Shown: positions 20,395 through 32,835 of the stretch, in pieces
Layout: every line of letters starts with the position of its first letter
Position numbering within the stretch: the stretch's first letter is position 1
Source: Psococerastis gibbosa
Taxonomy: Eukaryota > Arthropoda > Insecta > Psocodea > Psocidae
Length of the DNA: 64,000 bases
Assembly (NCBI GenBank): GCA_963971405.1
Contig: OZ020489.1
Span: forward strand, 2,294,001-2,358,000
Direction: 5' to 3'
Notes under the pieces: generated by a model
Database searches by the model: none
What the model saw: the letters and a program-made list of their open reading frames with translations, nothing else
Told to the model about the DNA's origin: nothing
Translations under genes and position numbers: made by a program

Positions 20395-20547
20395 CAATGG
20401 TAATTATCGCTTGTAGCTGGTGTAGGCTGACATTATTAAATTAATGAGCCTAGGGTGTCTCATGTTACGAAACAGACTCACTTCCAAGTCTGACTGACAG
20501 GGTTGCTTAAAGCAGAAGTGCTGAAAGCAGGCGTTGGAAAACAATCA
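20395..20547 (+). repeat. Fragments of family D and of the 360-bp family F
   Basis: Positions 20395-20440 match family D ('cgccaatggtaa', 'ggtgtaggctgaca'). Positions 20449-20547 match the 3' third of family F ('gggtgtctcatg', 'aaacagactcact', 'cagggttgcttaaagcag', 'gcaggcgttggaa'). Confidence 0.6.
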
Positions 20548-20570
20548 AACAAAGAAACTAATTGGTCTCG

Positions 20571-20925
20571 CCAACGGCCTTACCATGTTGATTCCATTAG
20601 AGCAGAGCATGTTTCAAACTGCGGCAACTTGGTAGTGTGCACAGCGTTGGCAGGGGAACCTGGTGGGACATGATAACTCGCTCAGGCAGTATAAGTCGAG
20701 TCCTGGTCACCTCCGATTTAATCGTGTGACTTTACCATGTTCCCCAAGTGGTTCGGAATCCACTATAATCAGGAGGTCCACCCTGTTAGTCAACTCCCCT
20801 TTCCCCGAGGTGAAAGAGTCTGCCCTTAGGGTGCCTCAAGTTAACAAACAGACTCACTCCCCCCGCCAGGCTGACAGGGTTGCTTAAAGCAGAAATGCTG
20901 AAAGCAGGCGTTAGAAACAACAACA
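20571..20925 (+). repeat. 360-bp repeat family F, copy 1
   Basis: Ordered landmarks are CCAACGGCCTTACCATG, 'aacttggtagtgtgcacagcg', 'gagtcctggtcacctcc', 'aatcgtgtgac', 'aagtggttcggaatcc', 'atcaggaggtccacc', 'gaggtgaaagagtctgccc', and 'ttgcttaaagcag' ending 'gcaggcgtt'. Also at 32473-32835, 39638-39943, 50122-50411 (+) and 55617-55955 (-). A GGTTCG-like box inside hints at a SINE, but no tRNA head is evident. The 74-codon frame here is incidental. Confidence 0.75.
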
Positions 20926-20929
20926 CTAA

Positions 20930-22055
20930 TTGGTAAATACGTGTAGAATAGGAAAGCAATTCACTCGTGCTGGTTCTTTTTTTAATTTTGGCTATAACCT
21001 ATCTAATATACGTTATGGGAAATAATATTTGGTTTGCCAAATAATTACCAAAACCATGACTATTTAAACGTTTCAAAAGAATATGTATCGCTGTTATATC
21101 GTTACGTTACAGCGATCTTAAGGGGTACGCCGTGCCTTGTTAGCCTAAACGTGCTGTCGTAAGTTTTTTACTTAAACACAGCACATCACATCATCAAGTA
21201 TGGAAGAACATTCGCTGTTAGGTTGTAGACTCCAATGAATTACAAAGCAACATGGCTCATTTGTATGCACAGTGTGGCGGCAATGCTCCGGAAAATTTCA
21301 CACTGGAATTCTCTGCTGCTGGCAAATGAAAAAACTTCCACCGCGAAAATTTGAAAACATTCGGAAAATTCGGGAAAATTGATTACGATTCATTCCTTTA
21401 TTTCTACTCCGATTGTCCCGTGCTTCGGCGAATATTATAGACTGGACTAGAATAAAGAGTGGCGGGTCTAACGATGTGGAAAATGAGAAGCAGGTCGAAA
21501 GAAGTATGGAGATAACGTATGGACTATTTTGCATATCAGTCTGCAAACAAAACAAATACCTGGTAAGAAAAATAAATGAAGAAACGGCAACCAAGCCAGA
21601 TTAAAAGCTAGTTGAACATTCTGTTGACAATAGCGAGTGACTAAGTGACTTCGTGGAACATAAAGTGAGTTAAACATACAGTAGTTATAAATATAATATT
21701 ATAAATTTATTGTAATAAATTGTATTAAATGTACTTAAGATTTGCATTTTATTGGAATTTTAAGTATGTTTGCAAATAAATGATTACCTATTGGCTATTT
21801 ATTTATATTTTTATATATGATAATAATTATGATGATATGATTATGATAATGATTATGATTATCGACACCGGTTACATCATCAGACTCAAACTGGTTGCAT
21901 TTAATTAAATTGATTGCGGATCAGTTGCGTCTTTTCAATTTTGTATTTAGAAGAGGCTTTAATTTTTTTGACCACTGCTCTTTTCGAAATGCCGTGGTCA
22001 GCAACATGCATGACAGCTGCTTTTAGATTGTTTTATACTTTAGGTTCGGACATTT
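20930..22055. other. No recognisable gene
   Basis: Positions 20945-20980 (AGGAAAGCAATTCACTCGTG, then GGTTCTTTTT) are a decayed end of a GCTTTCC element. Further on, 21298-21680 has overlapping short frames on both strands, and 21820-21870 is an AT-rich GATTATGAT simple repeat. Confidence 0.4.
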
Positions 22056-22059
22056 AGAG

Positions 22060-22232
22060 TAGTGCGGTACGGACTCCAACTTTCACCCGAAATGTTGTTG
22101 GTTCGAGTCCCACACTGACTACATTTTCTGGCCATGCTTCGGAGGGCATGTAAAGCAGATGGTCCCGGGCCTTTCTAGTTGAGTCTAAAAGAGGACTTTA
22201 TAGCCCTAACTCCACTAGGTTTACTTAGAAAG
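22060..22232 (+). repeat. SINE family 2 (tRNA-like head with body)
   Basis: It carries a B box (GGTTCGAGTCC) at about 22110, then 'cggagggcatgtaaagcaga', 'ggtcccgggcctttctag', 'ttgagtc', 'ggactttatagccctaactc' and 'ggtttacttag'. Reverse fragments of the body occur at 25593-25668 and 46430-46490. The A box is less clear than in family 1. Confidence 0.65.
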
Positions 22233-23224
22233 AGAACAAAAAAGTCAATATTTATTTATTTAGAGCCTTGTCCCAATTGTCTATCAGAAATGATTTAAAT
22301 TCCGAAAACTACAACTCTTTGTAACTTAATGTGTATTAAATATCGCATACTGCGTGAATAAATAGCATTTAAGGTAGTGAGTCTCCGAATAAAAAGGATA
22401 GCGCTTTCCAATTTCCCGATTAATTTATTTTCTCCCCGATATTTAATTTTCCCCCGTCGCCAGCAATATCCTAAGTTTTACCAAAGTTTCAAATAAAATC
22501 TTTTGAGCAGGAGATGTTGTAATATGAAATTTTCAACAATGTTCTACCAGATGTCCCATGGGGAGCCGAGTTGAACAATTTGCCCGCGGATTAAGTTAAG
22601 TTGAAAGTTATTTTTACGCTCGCTGCGTCCCATTCTAAATGGAAAATGCTCTGTCAATAGTGCTGACTTTTTATTCTTTAAATGTTTTTTGAGAATGAAT
22701 TTCTGTTGTTTTCAATGTTTTTAATACATTTCACAATGTTTCTGCAGTATAATTTTTCTTCTGTTAGCCTTGAATTTATTTCTAAGCTACGTTCTCTTAT
22801 AGATGCTGCCGTCCATTGCCGTGTACAATAGTATAAGTCAGGATCTCGTAGAAATTTTCAAATCCGGCACCACGTCGCAAGACAATGCTCGAATAAATTC
22901 CAACTGTGCAAGCGGCAAAAGAGAGTGGGTCGTAAAATGTGCAAATCGAGTCAACGTGTCACCACATTTTATTGGAAAGTGCATCGCCAAAATTCTCATT
23001 TCAACCATCGAGCCAATCCTCTGCTATTTTCTTTTTTTTTCAAAAAGGGCAGCTAGGTCACATCAGGGCATTAACGCAATGACCAGGACATCGTATAAAT
23101 TTACAACTCCGATGCCATCAACGAAGCCCTTTTCTTACACAGGAAATCGAAAATGGTCAACGCTCCTCCCGTCTGTACCAGCAGGACATTTCTTTGTAAA
23201 TAATGGCTCCTTTAATCTCATGCA
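22233..23224. other. No confident gene; 141-codon open frame
   Basis: The frame 22803-23228 (+) is the longest plus-strand frame in this part. Its product shows no domain pattern, has mixed composition, and lies in AT-rich sequence with no repeat or splice context, so I regard it as chance. Confidence 0.3.
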
Positions 23225-23400
23225 ATAGGCTACATTACAATTTTTGGAAACCTATTTTGCGTTAGTAGATTTATTTCATACCCCTTAAAAAATTATGTTT
23301 TCTCCTAAAAATATTTTTCCCCATCAGTTTAAGTTTCGTGGATAAAAGTAGATAAAAAGGGGGTCACGTGACTGCGGAATGTGACGTCATCCCTAATGCC
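23225..23400 (+). repeat. Two-copy dispersed repeat J, copy 1
   Basis: It shares ordered blocks with 37758-37925: 'aataggctac', 'ttggaaacct.ttt', an AT-rich stretch and 'ggaatgtgacgtcat' near the end. Confidence 0.5.
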
Positions 23401-23667
23401 CAATCGGGAATGTGACGTCGCGTCGGTTCCTTGTAACTCAATACAAGTCTTCCATGTCCACGGCTATAACACCAATATTTATTTATTTACTTTTTGATAT
23501 TTACAAATTGTTTCATGCAATAACATACTACCGGGCCACGTATTATAGGCTTAGTCAAAAAACATTAATCGGCCGCAATTTAAGAAAAAAATATTTTGTG
23601 ATATAAGTGAGTAAAAAATTTAGTGTCCGAACTTGAGCTGGCTAGGGTAATATTAGGTCAGGTTAGG

Positions 23668-23802
23668 ATTTCTGGGATCTCAAAAGCCTTTACCGCCCTG
23701 TGATACCATACGGTATCACCTAAATATGCCATTGAAATCTCAAAATCTAAAATTTCGACATCACAAAGCTTTCCTCATACTAATAACATGTAACGGAAAG
23801 CA
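23668..23802 (-). repeat. GCTTTCC-family 5' fragment with a hairpin
   Basis: Reverse family 5' end: 'gaaatctcaaaatctaaaattt', 'acatcacaaagctttcc', 'acggaaagcaa'. Between family blocks sits a perfect 8-bp hairpin, GTGATACC/GGTATCAC (23700-23719), absent from other copies. Confidence 0.6.
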
Positions 23803-25590
23803 ATAATTAGTTGTTATCTTAGGCAGTTATTGAGAACTACAGCAGTCAGCATTACGCATGTATTACACAACTCTTTAGCCAAATGATTGTATAGTCCTTA
23901 AATTGAATGCTGAGTAACGAGCTTCTCAAGTCTTCTTTGATATCCAGCAACCAACGTAGTCACTATCAAGACCAGATAATAACTAAAGTAAGTTATTAAC
24001 CTTGAGAAAGCCTTTCAAGACACTAGTATACTGTATACCTGTACCAGAAAGTAAGATGATTGGATTGCAAGTGCAGCAATGTTCCATTTCTGGAATTGCA
24101 TTTGTGCCCCCGTGGCTACATGCAGTTTCTAAGTTCATAGCTGTTCCCTACATTTCTGACAGTTTCCGTAATGAGGTTGATTACCGTATCACCGCCGTAC
24201 CTCTCGAAAAGGCTCCATTTGCTGACAACCCAGATTTACAGGCACTATGACCGTGTGAAATAACCTTTTGACTGTAGTTTTTCACTGGTTTTAATTTTAG
24301 TTTTAATTCCAGCATATACTCGTATAGCATATACTATATAATGAAGGTACCCTTTTTATTATTTAGGTTTAATAACTGTTGTACAAAAAACTTTTCTATT
24401 AACTCAAGAATCTTTCCGCATTACTTTTCGGCCACATCTGCAGTGCCTGCGAAATATTTCGATTACTAGGCAGAGAAAGACTCTAAAGACCGGAATGTCA
24501 GAAGAAAGGGGGTACGGCGGGCCAAAACTCAACACGAGATGTTTTCCTCGTTTTTATCCGTATAGTATAGTAGTATAGTATGGTAGGTTTGGTCAGCCGG
24601 TCAGCGATACGGCCGGTTCTCTTTCTCTCCTTGCGATTCTGAGCTTCGGCTGCTTCCTATACAATTCTGAATTCTTGGCGGACTTTCGCTTCTACTAATA
24701 GTCTGGGCCGTCCTCGTCTTCTTAATTCCTCAGCTTCGTTATGTTTACCCGCCTTATTAGGTCATTTACCTGCCTTCTTTCAACCAGAACAGTCGAGGTT
24801 TGAGGAAGAAAAAGAAGAAGAAGAAGGTTTTCTGTCATTTGGGTAAATTATAAGAGGGGGCAGAAAGGCCCAAAATTTGCCCAAGGACAATTTTTTCTTT
24901 CTTTCTTAATGGGATTTGGTTAACCAATAACCGTGAATTAAAGAGCTGCAGTATGACTCACTGAAACCATGACATGAATTAAATCTCAAAATTATTGAGA
25001 GCAGAATATTTCAAAAAAGCTCATCAAGGGCTGTAGAGCCAGAAGAAGGAGAAGAAGAATATTTTTTAGCCCACAGATAATTAATTTTATTTCTGCCTCA
25101 AAAGCCGAATCTTCTCAAGCGTCACCACTCAACAATTGTATAGACTGTCTTACCGTGAGCTCGAAATGTGGCCTAACAGTACATATACTGTATATATAGT
25201 ACAGTAGTGCTAAATTAGAAACGTCTATTGTAAAACGCAGTTCCTAATTTATTCAAGGACCTCTCTCCGAAATGAAATACCGCGAATTCCAAATGTAAAC
25301 GACGGCATTTGCAAGATGCGCGTGAAAACTGTCTGTGAGATGAAAGTTGTAAAAAACGTAAACTTAAATTTAATTCTCGACTGTCGCAAGAAAATTGTTT
25401 TCCTTGGTAACGACTTTCCCATTTTTCATACAAAGCCAACTGTTGGATATTACAGAATTGTATTCTAAGTAGCAAAGAGGTTTTTTCTTTTTATTCTGGT
25501 ATTTTGACATTTCTTATTGTATACTGCATGCATTGCAATGTTCATTATTCTTATTAAATCCTAAATAAATAATGACTTTTTGTTGTATTA
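23803..25590. other. No recognisable gene
   Basis: Short frames only. Two (AGA)n runs (about 24807-24826 and 25040-25060), each preceded by short unconserved sequence, could be tails of decayed non-LTR elements. No reverse transcriptase motif is visible. Confidence 0.35.
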
Positions 25591-25592
25591 CT

Positions 25593-25668
25593 AAGCCAAT
25601 CTAGCAGAGTTAGGGCTATAAAGCCCTCTCTTACACTCAACTAGAAAAGTCCGGGGCCTGGCAAATAA
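25593..25668 (-). repeat. SINE family 2, 3' fragment
   Basis: Matches the body at 22150-22232 in reverse: 'actaagccaatctagcagag', 'ttagggctataaagccctct', 'actcaactagaaaagtccgg'. Confidence 0.65.
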
Positions 25669-25669
25669 G

Positions 25670-26880
25670 TTAAGGTGAATCTCGATTGATTGTGCACATT
25701 CAATAATAATAGACTAAATTTATAAGTCTGCCCCCCCCCCCTCGCACTTATAATTTGACTTCTAATCGACAGATTTTTCAAGTAATTACTAAATTTACAA
25801 ATTACAAATTAAAATCCATCAAAATATTGAGTGAGACAATTGTGGAGTTTTCCTACAACGAATGCATGGAATATTATAAATTGTCCTCTGGGCTGGACCC
25901 TCATTGGGTTGTCGTGGCAGGTTTTTTTAGAAGTCGATCGAGGCGCGAAGAGGCGGACTGACATGCGACGTTGGGCAGGGCGATACCCCCGGAAACGGAA
26001 CTGTTGCCTTCTGTTACATTAAGAGGATATAAGGAGTATACTATATTGGCCACCCCTGGTTCACTCAAAACATATATTCTATATATTTTAATTTAACGCG
26101 TAAAATATAATGATTGGTTAATCGCAAGAACAGTAATCGCTATATCCTCTACTTATATGCTTTCGACAAGATTCGTATTTGTTAGACAGGTTAGCACCAG
26201 CAACTGTACAGTGAGCTAACTTTATTGCATAAAGGCAATGCTTTATTCAATACATTGCAGTATCAACATGTTATTATGCTGCAATTTTTAGACTTCTTCA
26301 ACTTGGTTCCAAATCCTCTTAATACAAAATACCTTATCCAATATTGAGTCATAACGTGCATACCCATTGCTCGTTCATACACTCAACATCAGTGCCGTCG
26401 GGTTTTGGCTACTTTTTTTCATTTTCCATTAAAAATCAGCTGCATTAGTACGAAAATCGTATTTATATTCTGACAAAGAACAAGGGGCTTACTTCTTTAA
26501 TATTTCCACTTAAAATTCGCCATTGTGTGAACCGCTTTAAAAGTATCATTACAAATTGTATAAAGTCGATTTAGAAAAGCGGGAGTTTCCCCACCATAAG
26601 GCACTTACCCGACATTGTTGGAGCATTTTTATTTTAATCTCCGGTTTTTTTAAATGCCATTTAGAGAACGCTAAACTTATTGGACAATAAATTGAAACGA
26701 CGATGTGCTGCCTAAATTTTTCTTTGTTGGAAAAAAATTGTATTACAAGTTTTCCAACGCTATTACGCTGGGAATAAATGCATGGAATATTACGGTTTAC
26801 TGACTTATACCAGAACAGTTTTACAGCAGGCTACCTGTTCGTCAATGAACAGTAGGAATTAAATCAGATGTCAGAAAATA
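25670..26880. other. No recognisable feature
   Basis: A poly-C run lies at about 25731-25742. Short frames at 25755-26022 overlap in different frames. The block at 26165-26270 ('acaggttagc', 'ctaactttattgcataaagg') resembles, in reverse, the start of 19190-19260, so it may belong to an undefined low-copy repeat. Confidence 0.35.
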
Positions 26881-26882
26881 AC

Positions 26883-27135
26883 GATCGTAGAGCAATAAAT
26901 GAGATGTCATGAAGTTGAAGTAATGTCCCTCTACATTTTGAGACATAATACGTAGCCGTCACTAACGCCAATCGTCCACAGCATTGGAACTCCTTCGACC
27001 TGACACCCTCTGTGGCCATTATCTATTTAAAAATCAAGTTCAATAGCTGTAGCCTATTGGTGTAAGAGGCGGCCACTTAATGCACGATAAAATGTATTTA
27101 TCTAATTAATCTTCTACTTTGTGCCATCACACAAT
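26883..27135. mobile_element. TIR element K, uninterrupted copy
   Basis: It begins GATCGTAGAGCAATAAATGA and shares, in order, 'tccctctaca', 'actaacgccaa' and 'aatcttctacttt' with the two halves of 13313-13931. The right terminus is eroded, so the limit is approximate. Confidence 0.45.
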
Positions 27136-28085
27136 TTTCGCTTACATTCAAATACTACATAATGACTAACGTACCACGCTCCACCTTGTATTTTGAGGGT
27201 TTAAATATTTATTATTAAATATTATTAAATATTATTATTAAATATTGTACTGTAGAAAGGGATTTTCCGCTTCCTAAAAGAACTAGTGCTAACTCACCAA
27301 ATCGTTAGGGAGCGTGTCCCCCTAAATCTCTCTGTCTACGCCCATATTTATGTTAGGGCTATGCGACACTCAATTAGGAAAGCACGGGACTGCCTGCATC
27401 TGCATCGACTGGAAGTTTGACTACTCTATTGTATTACATTCTGTCGCCACGCAGCCACCACATTAACATATGGTTTTCTCCTATAACAAATCAATTGGTT
27501 ATAAACGGCAATAAAATACGTCATAGTGTAGTACTAGTAGCAGTAGTAGTAGTTGTAGTGTTAACAATTGATATTTTTTATAATTGATTGTTGTCCACTT
27601 TCATTTAGACCTTTAACTGTAATGGGATCGGCAATGAAGTAAAATAGTATAATTTATTTGCAGATATTGGAAGAAGATGACTTGAAAGGGGAAGTAAATT
27701 CCTTTGCAAATTTTATGGTAAGTCTCTTTCAGGGAACAGTACCTGGGCTATTGTAATGTAATAAGACAATGCAAGAAAAAAATGTTTAGTGGTGATATTC
27801 GGGCAATAGGCCTACTAATAAAAAAAACTTTGCACTAATTCCACACTGATTATACTTGTATTTGTACTGTGACAGCTGTTTTGGTGGTGGAAACCATCAT
27901 CAGACAAGTTCCTACAAGTATAGACTATTTGGACAACCCAGTCATAGTTCCCTCCACGACGATTTGTCTAATGCCACCTACCTTGGCTTTTGTTGGTTCG
28001 CGCAATCTATTCTTTTGAATTATTCTTGTTCTATCCTTCTTTCGCCTGCCCCTGCTGCTAATCGTATTGTATTCATGGACGTCTT
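27136..28085. other. No recognisable gene; simple repeats
   Basis: Interrupted (AAATATTATT)n at about 27200-27246 and a (GTA)n run at 27535-27560. An open frame at 27856-28104 abuts the LINE remnant but shows no family pattern. Confidence 0.4.
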
Positions 28086-28497
28086 TGGTTGGACATTCGA
28101 CTGAGAACAGGGAAATTATATGTTTTCCCAGTCGTTCTATATATTATGGAGCGATGGACGTTGACCCAAACTATGGAGAACAGAATTGGAGAATTCAAAA
28201 TGTGGAAATTCAGACGAATGCTGCGCATAACATGGAGATTGGAGAGGTCGTGTCTTGAGGGCGAATGGATACAGAAGCAAGCTGCATCTGACGGTTAAAG
28301 AAACTGAAACTAACATACTTCGGTGATGTGATGAGGAAAGGAAATTATCACCTTCTGCATGCTGTATCCCAAGGGAAGGTAAAAGGACTGAGCCGAAGAA
28401 GAAAATCCTAATTGAAAAACCTGTTGAAGTGGTTTGGCAACAGCACTACTTCCCTTTTCTGAGGAGCAGTCACCAAGGTCCAAATTAAATAGATTAT
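28086..28497 (+). pseudogene. Dead non-LTR retrotransposon (LINE), ORF2 C-terminal remnant
   Basis: Translation with frame changes gives the post-reverse-transcriptase tail typical of RTE-like LINEs. First come RWTLTQTMENRI and FKMWKFRRMLRITW (28146-28240). After a stop-containing stretch come KLTYFGDVMRK, YHLLHAVSQGKVKG (about 28306-28390), an in-frame stop, LKNLLKWFG, and finally LFRAAVTKVQI near 28485. The order and spacing match 'WTLTxxMExRI..RRMLRIxW..YFGHVxR..GKVxGxR..WLxxLxxWFG' of these elements. The catalytic reverse transcriptase and endonuclease regions are absent, and at least two frameshifts and stops are present. Downstream is an (ATCT)n tract (28515-28561). Confidence 0.75.
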
Positions 28498-28508
28498 ATT
28501 ATATTGTA

Positions 28509-28561
28509 CCATCTATATATCTATCTATCTATCTAACTTATCCATCTATCTATCTATCTAT
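28509..28561 (+). repeat. (ATCT)n microsatellite
   Basis: Interrupted tetranucleotide run directly downstream of the LINE remnant. Confidence 0.85.
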
Positions 28562-28689
28562 TGTACCATGCTAGTCCAGAAATCGATATACAATAGCACT
28601 TACATCAAAGTTACGAAAGTCGCATAATGCAATATATCTTTAAAAATTATAATTAAGCATAGAATCAAGTTGTAGTTTCCAAAACGGCT

Positions 28690-28825
28690 GATTTGAACTG
28701 CCCTTCTACACTCGAGAGAGTTCATTTGGAACTCCACTTGCAGCTGAGCCGTCCTAACTGGATGCCATGATGATCGCAAATCTGCACTCGTAGAGGCACG
28801 AATAAATAAGAAGAAGAAGTTAGCT
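28690..28825 (+). pseudogene. Possible second LINE 3' end with (AGA)n tail
   Basis: A stretch reads roughly RPNWMP and MMIANLHS, then an (A)AGAAGAAG tail at 28806-28820. This resembles the extreme C-terminus of other RTE-like LINEs ('..MIANLR..' before a GAA-rich tail). Several stops are present; the call rests on short similarity only. Confidence 0.35.
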
Positions 28826-30285
28826 GTATCCATTAAGTTAAACATCGGGCACCAACTGAAAACACAACTAACGCCGAATCTGAATTGCACGAAACGAAAG
28901 AAGTAGCATTTTTTTAGAAGCATTGTATTTCCACACTGAGCACACTCAGCTGTGATAATATCAAGCCAAAAACCTTCAAAGGCAGGAAATGACGTTAGGA
29001 AAGGAGAAATGTCGAAAATTTCATAATAATAGAGCTATCTAAGATGCGTCAAATTCCTCATAAGGAGTAAAGTCTTCATATTATATACCAGTACACTTAA
29101 GGTACAGACTAAATTTACATTTCAATTAAGAAAATTACAACCTTAAGGTAAATATGCATCGTTGAGTTTTTAGTAAACCCGCATGAGCTCTACTATGTAA
29201 ACTCATGTTCCCGTGATCGGTTTACACGGCTGAACATCATCAGGTCCCAAGGGGGTTACTTCCTGGGGCGCCCTTCTCTCTTTCAAATTGCTGAAGGTTA
29301 CTCAAAAAATAATTTAATTTTGGGTTTTCGTTGCCTTCAAAGGAAGTATAAAGAATGTTAATTATTTTGAGCTCAGACACTCATCAAGTGAACTGAATTA
29401 AGTTGGGGTAAAGGAATATATTACGAGGAGCCCGTAAAATAATGGGGTAGTATTTCTTTCAAAGTGGGGTATAAAGAATACTGTAATCTTTACATGTAAG
29501 GCAAGTTTTAAAGTGTCGGTTCTACGGAAAAGCAGTTAAAGGACACTTTACTCGTAATTTGATAGTTGTTTTACTGTAAATAAAACTCAAAGGGCTTGCT
29601 GTACTCTTCTTTAGGAGTCTGTTTCTGTTTCTTGAACTGGTGGAAAGTTGAAAGCACTGTGGCACTTAATTTAGTTAGTAAAGGAACTAAACTTTGGCCG
29701 CAGATGATTTGCCTAAACAAAATAGATATTAGTTGCCTATACTACCTGATGGACGAGTATAGCGGCCTTAATATAGTATGAATATATAAATATATACAGT
29801 ATATATATATAGAATCGTCTCCTTTGTAACTTTGAAATATTTTGAACACATATTATGATGAGAGTTAACTTTGTAAAATATCACATAAAAACATATAAAA
29901 CATAAAAATTTCGTCACGATATTCTCATTATAATGAATATATAGATATGTTAGTACGCCATTGTAGCTTTGTATTGCATTATAACCTGCGTCATCGTCAT
30001 GAGACACACAGTATAGGACTGTTTCCACAAGTGAATATGAATTTTTAATGCCGGGAGCTGTAAGCACTCGGTCGCTGACCGCAGCTCACAGCTGAAACGC
30101 CGCATTTCTGATTTACCTCGCACAAGATGTGATTACTTCACCATAGCTAACAAAATTTGAGGTTACACAACACCCTCGCATATGATTTCACGCGGTTTTC
30201 AGTTTATAATACACTATATCGCTTGTTTGTATACAATTATATTCATCACCTGTAAAATCTAAAAGTTACTGCTATCAAAATGTGT
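28826..30285. other. No recognisable feature
   Basis: AT-rich, with an (AT)n-rich run at 29785-29815. Open frames are short and AT-biased. Confidence 0.35.
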
Positions 30286-30510
30286 GTAACCGCGATATTT
30301 CAGGTCAATTTTTCAAACATTTTCACCGGGAGGCAACCCCCCGGTCCCCCTTGTTCGCAATTATAATATTAATATATAATTATAGTATAATAATCACTGG
30401 TATCAAAATCCTTAAATTCCCATTAGGCCTATACTATTTCAGGCTTATTTTTTCTAAAAAATCACCCCGGGGGGTAGACCCCCAGGTCCCTCTTCAGGTC
30501 TTCCAAATCC
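30286..30510 (+). repeat. Two-unit GC-box repeat (family with 42665-42850)
   Basis: Two diverged units about 145-150 bp apart, each with 'atatttcagg' or 'actatttcagg', a T-rich stretch, 'tcaccccgg' or 'ttcaccggg', and 'ccccggtccc' or 'ccccaggtccc'. A similar pair lies at 42665-42850. Class unknown. Confidence 0.5.
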
Positions 30511-32470
30511 TCGGGCTCCTGTGCAAAGGACACTGAGATCATTAATTTTAAAGCTGCGTACGTCAATGAAAATGGTTTTTCCCCTTGTCTACACTTTTAT
30601 GAAAATAGGGGGAGCCTTCGTCAACATACGATTACGCCTCGTTAAGCCACTGCCGCTTTCTCCCACGCATGCTCGTAAGTTGAGGAAAACTATCTCTTGT
30701 AGATATAGGACTTGATCCCGGGACCCGGTGTCAGTCATATTACTGACTTTCAGTTCGTATGAACGTTGAATATAAGATAAATATTGTTCATGGTGTCCTG
30801 CACGCCAGGTACCTCACTCGTGTATCGTATCAATCTATTGAAGTATCATGTACACATACACATGTAATGAGAATAATGAGATGCTGGATGAATGGACGAT
30901 GCAACATGCAATAGAATGGACGGTTTGAACTTTGAATCATTTGAATGTAGATTGGATTGTATAGAAGAAGTTTCGACTCTACTTGGTTAGAGTAAATTAA
31001 CAAACAGTGGTTACAGTATCAGGTGTGTGAAAAGAACGATACATGCTAACAATTAATAATGGATTTAACCCAGCCTGCTTCCATGTAGACAAACCAACTC
31101 TGTGTCCCCAGCTAAAGGAGCTGATGAGACACAGAGGGTAGCTTAAAGATATTATTGAATAAAGGAAATAAATATGTAAAGAGAAGATTTATGAATATTG
31201 AATTGTGTGAATGTGAACAGCACCATCTACCGGGAAAAAGGTGAAGCTGGAAGCAGACTGGTTATTATATATGTGTTATTATATATGTGGGACTAAGTGG
31301 TCCCCACACATATATACTTGTATATATATCATATATCAACACAATACTTCAAATTATGTTGCAACATGTGTTATCGTTAGGACTTTTTACACTGGACTGC
31401 TGGAGTATGACATTTTAGACCAAAACTCTGAATAAGGAAAGTGGCAAAAGAACAATCATCAATAAAGAAGTTGCCATGGATGAAAACTTGGCAGGACGCT
31501 GCCGTGCGGATTAAATGGTAATGAGAGAGCTGCAGGCGGGCGGGATCTTTTGCCAATAAATATTCTGTCGCAGTAAATTATGCTTTTCCAATCAGCAGCG
31601 AGTTCCCCACTGTATTCCCCAGCCACACTAAGCCCCAGCCGATTTCACTTACAGTTAAACTCTCAGAGACCGCCATTTTGTTTTTCATTTCATTTGAGTC
31701 GATATAGGCTCATGGGTTAGTAAATAATGAATTTATCTTCTGTTACTCTAGTAATGCCAACCTGGCAAGAAATCTCTCTCATAAATTCAACTCGGCTACT
31801 CTACATATCTTCCTGAAAAGTTATTTATATATATTCCTATCGCTGCCGTGGACCATGGGTGGATACAGGGGTATCCTCACCCAAAAATTTAGTAAATCTG
31901 TTGTAAGTTAATTTACCACACTCTGATTTAATCGATACAACATGTTTTTCCTATTTTGACCCACAACTCCCCCCCCCCCTCTCCCTGCCATGGACCAGGT
32001 GAATTTCGTCGCCTACTGTTTGCAGTTGAAGTATTTTTCATCGGGTTCACAAATTTTTTGTTTCCGTTCCAAAAATTTGAGAGTTTACTACCTATTAGGT
32101 ATACTTTCAATTTCGATACTAAGTTTAAGTAAAAAATTCACGTATATTAATGATTATTTGGGCCAGGATCCTTCGGGCACACCTTACCAAAGTGTCATTG
32201 CAATCTGATACGTGGCTTCGGAACATATCATGGGCCAAACATTCTCTACATAAGCTAACTTTTAAATTTGAAGCAGATATGTAATTTTTGGGGGTAGGTA
32301 CTCTAATATAATAAGACGCCACATGTCGGATAGTTAAATTCTTCTTAAACTCTTAAGACAAGTCTATCTAAAAACTACCGACTGTTCAATCGGTGTAACA
32401 AACGTTGTGAAACCAGAAGGATGTTGGATCAGACCCAACAAATTGCTGTTTCGGGGTTAATTTCTTATCG
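30511..32470. other. No gene; one strong stem-loop
   Basis: A two-step hairpin lies at 31098-31136: outer stem CTCTGTGTC/GACACAGAG and inner stem CAGCT/AGCTG around AAAGG. It is followed by AATAAAGGAAATAAAT (31158-31173), an arrangement like a LINE 3' end. Short AT repeats lie at 31263-31345 and a C run at 31970-31980. Nothing else recognised. Confidence 0.4.
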
Positions 32471-32472
32471 GA

Positions 32473-32835
32473 CAACGGCCTTACCAAGTCGAAGGCACGA
32501 GAGCAGATCCTGTTTCAAAGTGCGGCAAACTTGGTAGTGTGCAAAGCGTTGGCAGGGGAACATGGTGGGACATAACGTGCTGAAACTACATAAGTCAGTC
32601 TACGTGCGTGTCGAGTCCTGGTCACCTCCAAATTAACCGTGTGACCATATGACGTGTGACATATGCCCCCAAGTGGTTCGAAATCCTATATAATCAGGAG
32701 GTCCACCCTATCAGTCAACTCCCCTTCACCCCGAGGTGAAGGAGTCTGCCCTTAGGGTGCCTCAAGTTAATAAATTGACTCACTGCCCTGCCAGGCTGAC
32801 GGGGTTGCTTAAAGCAGGCGTTGGAAAAACAAACA
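32473..32835 (+). repeat. 360-bp repeat family F, copy 2
   Basis: Full order of landmarks as at 20571-20925, with a small insertion near 32645 and diverged ends. Confidence 0.75.

Noticed and set aside
22803..23228. 141-codon open frame
   Set aside because: No domain, repeat or composition signal, and no splice or promoter context; expected by chance in 64 kb.
31119..31136. Hammerhead ribozyme (CTGATGAG string)
   Set aside because: No GAAAC segment follows and the bases are used in the nested hairpin.
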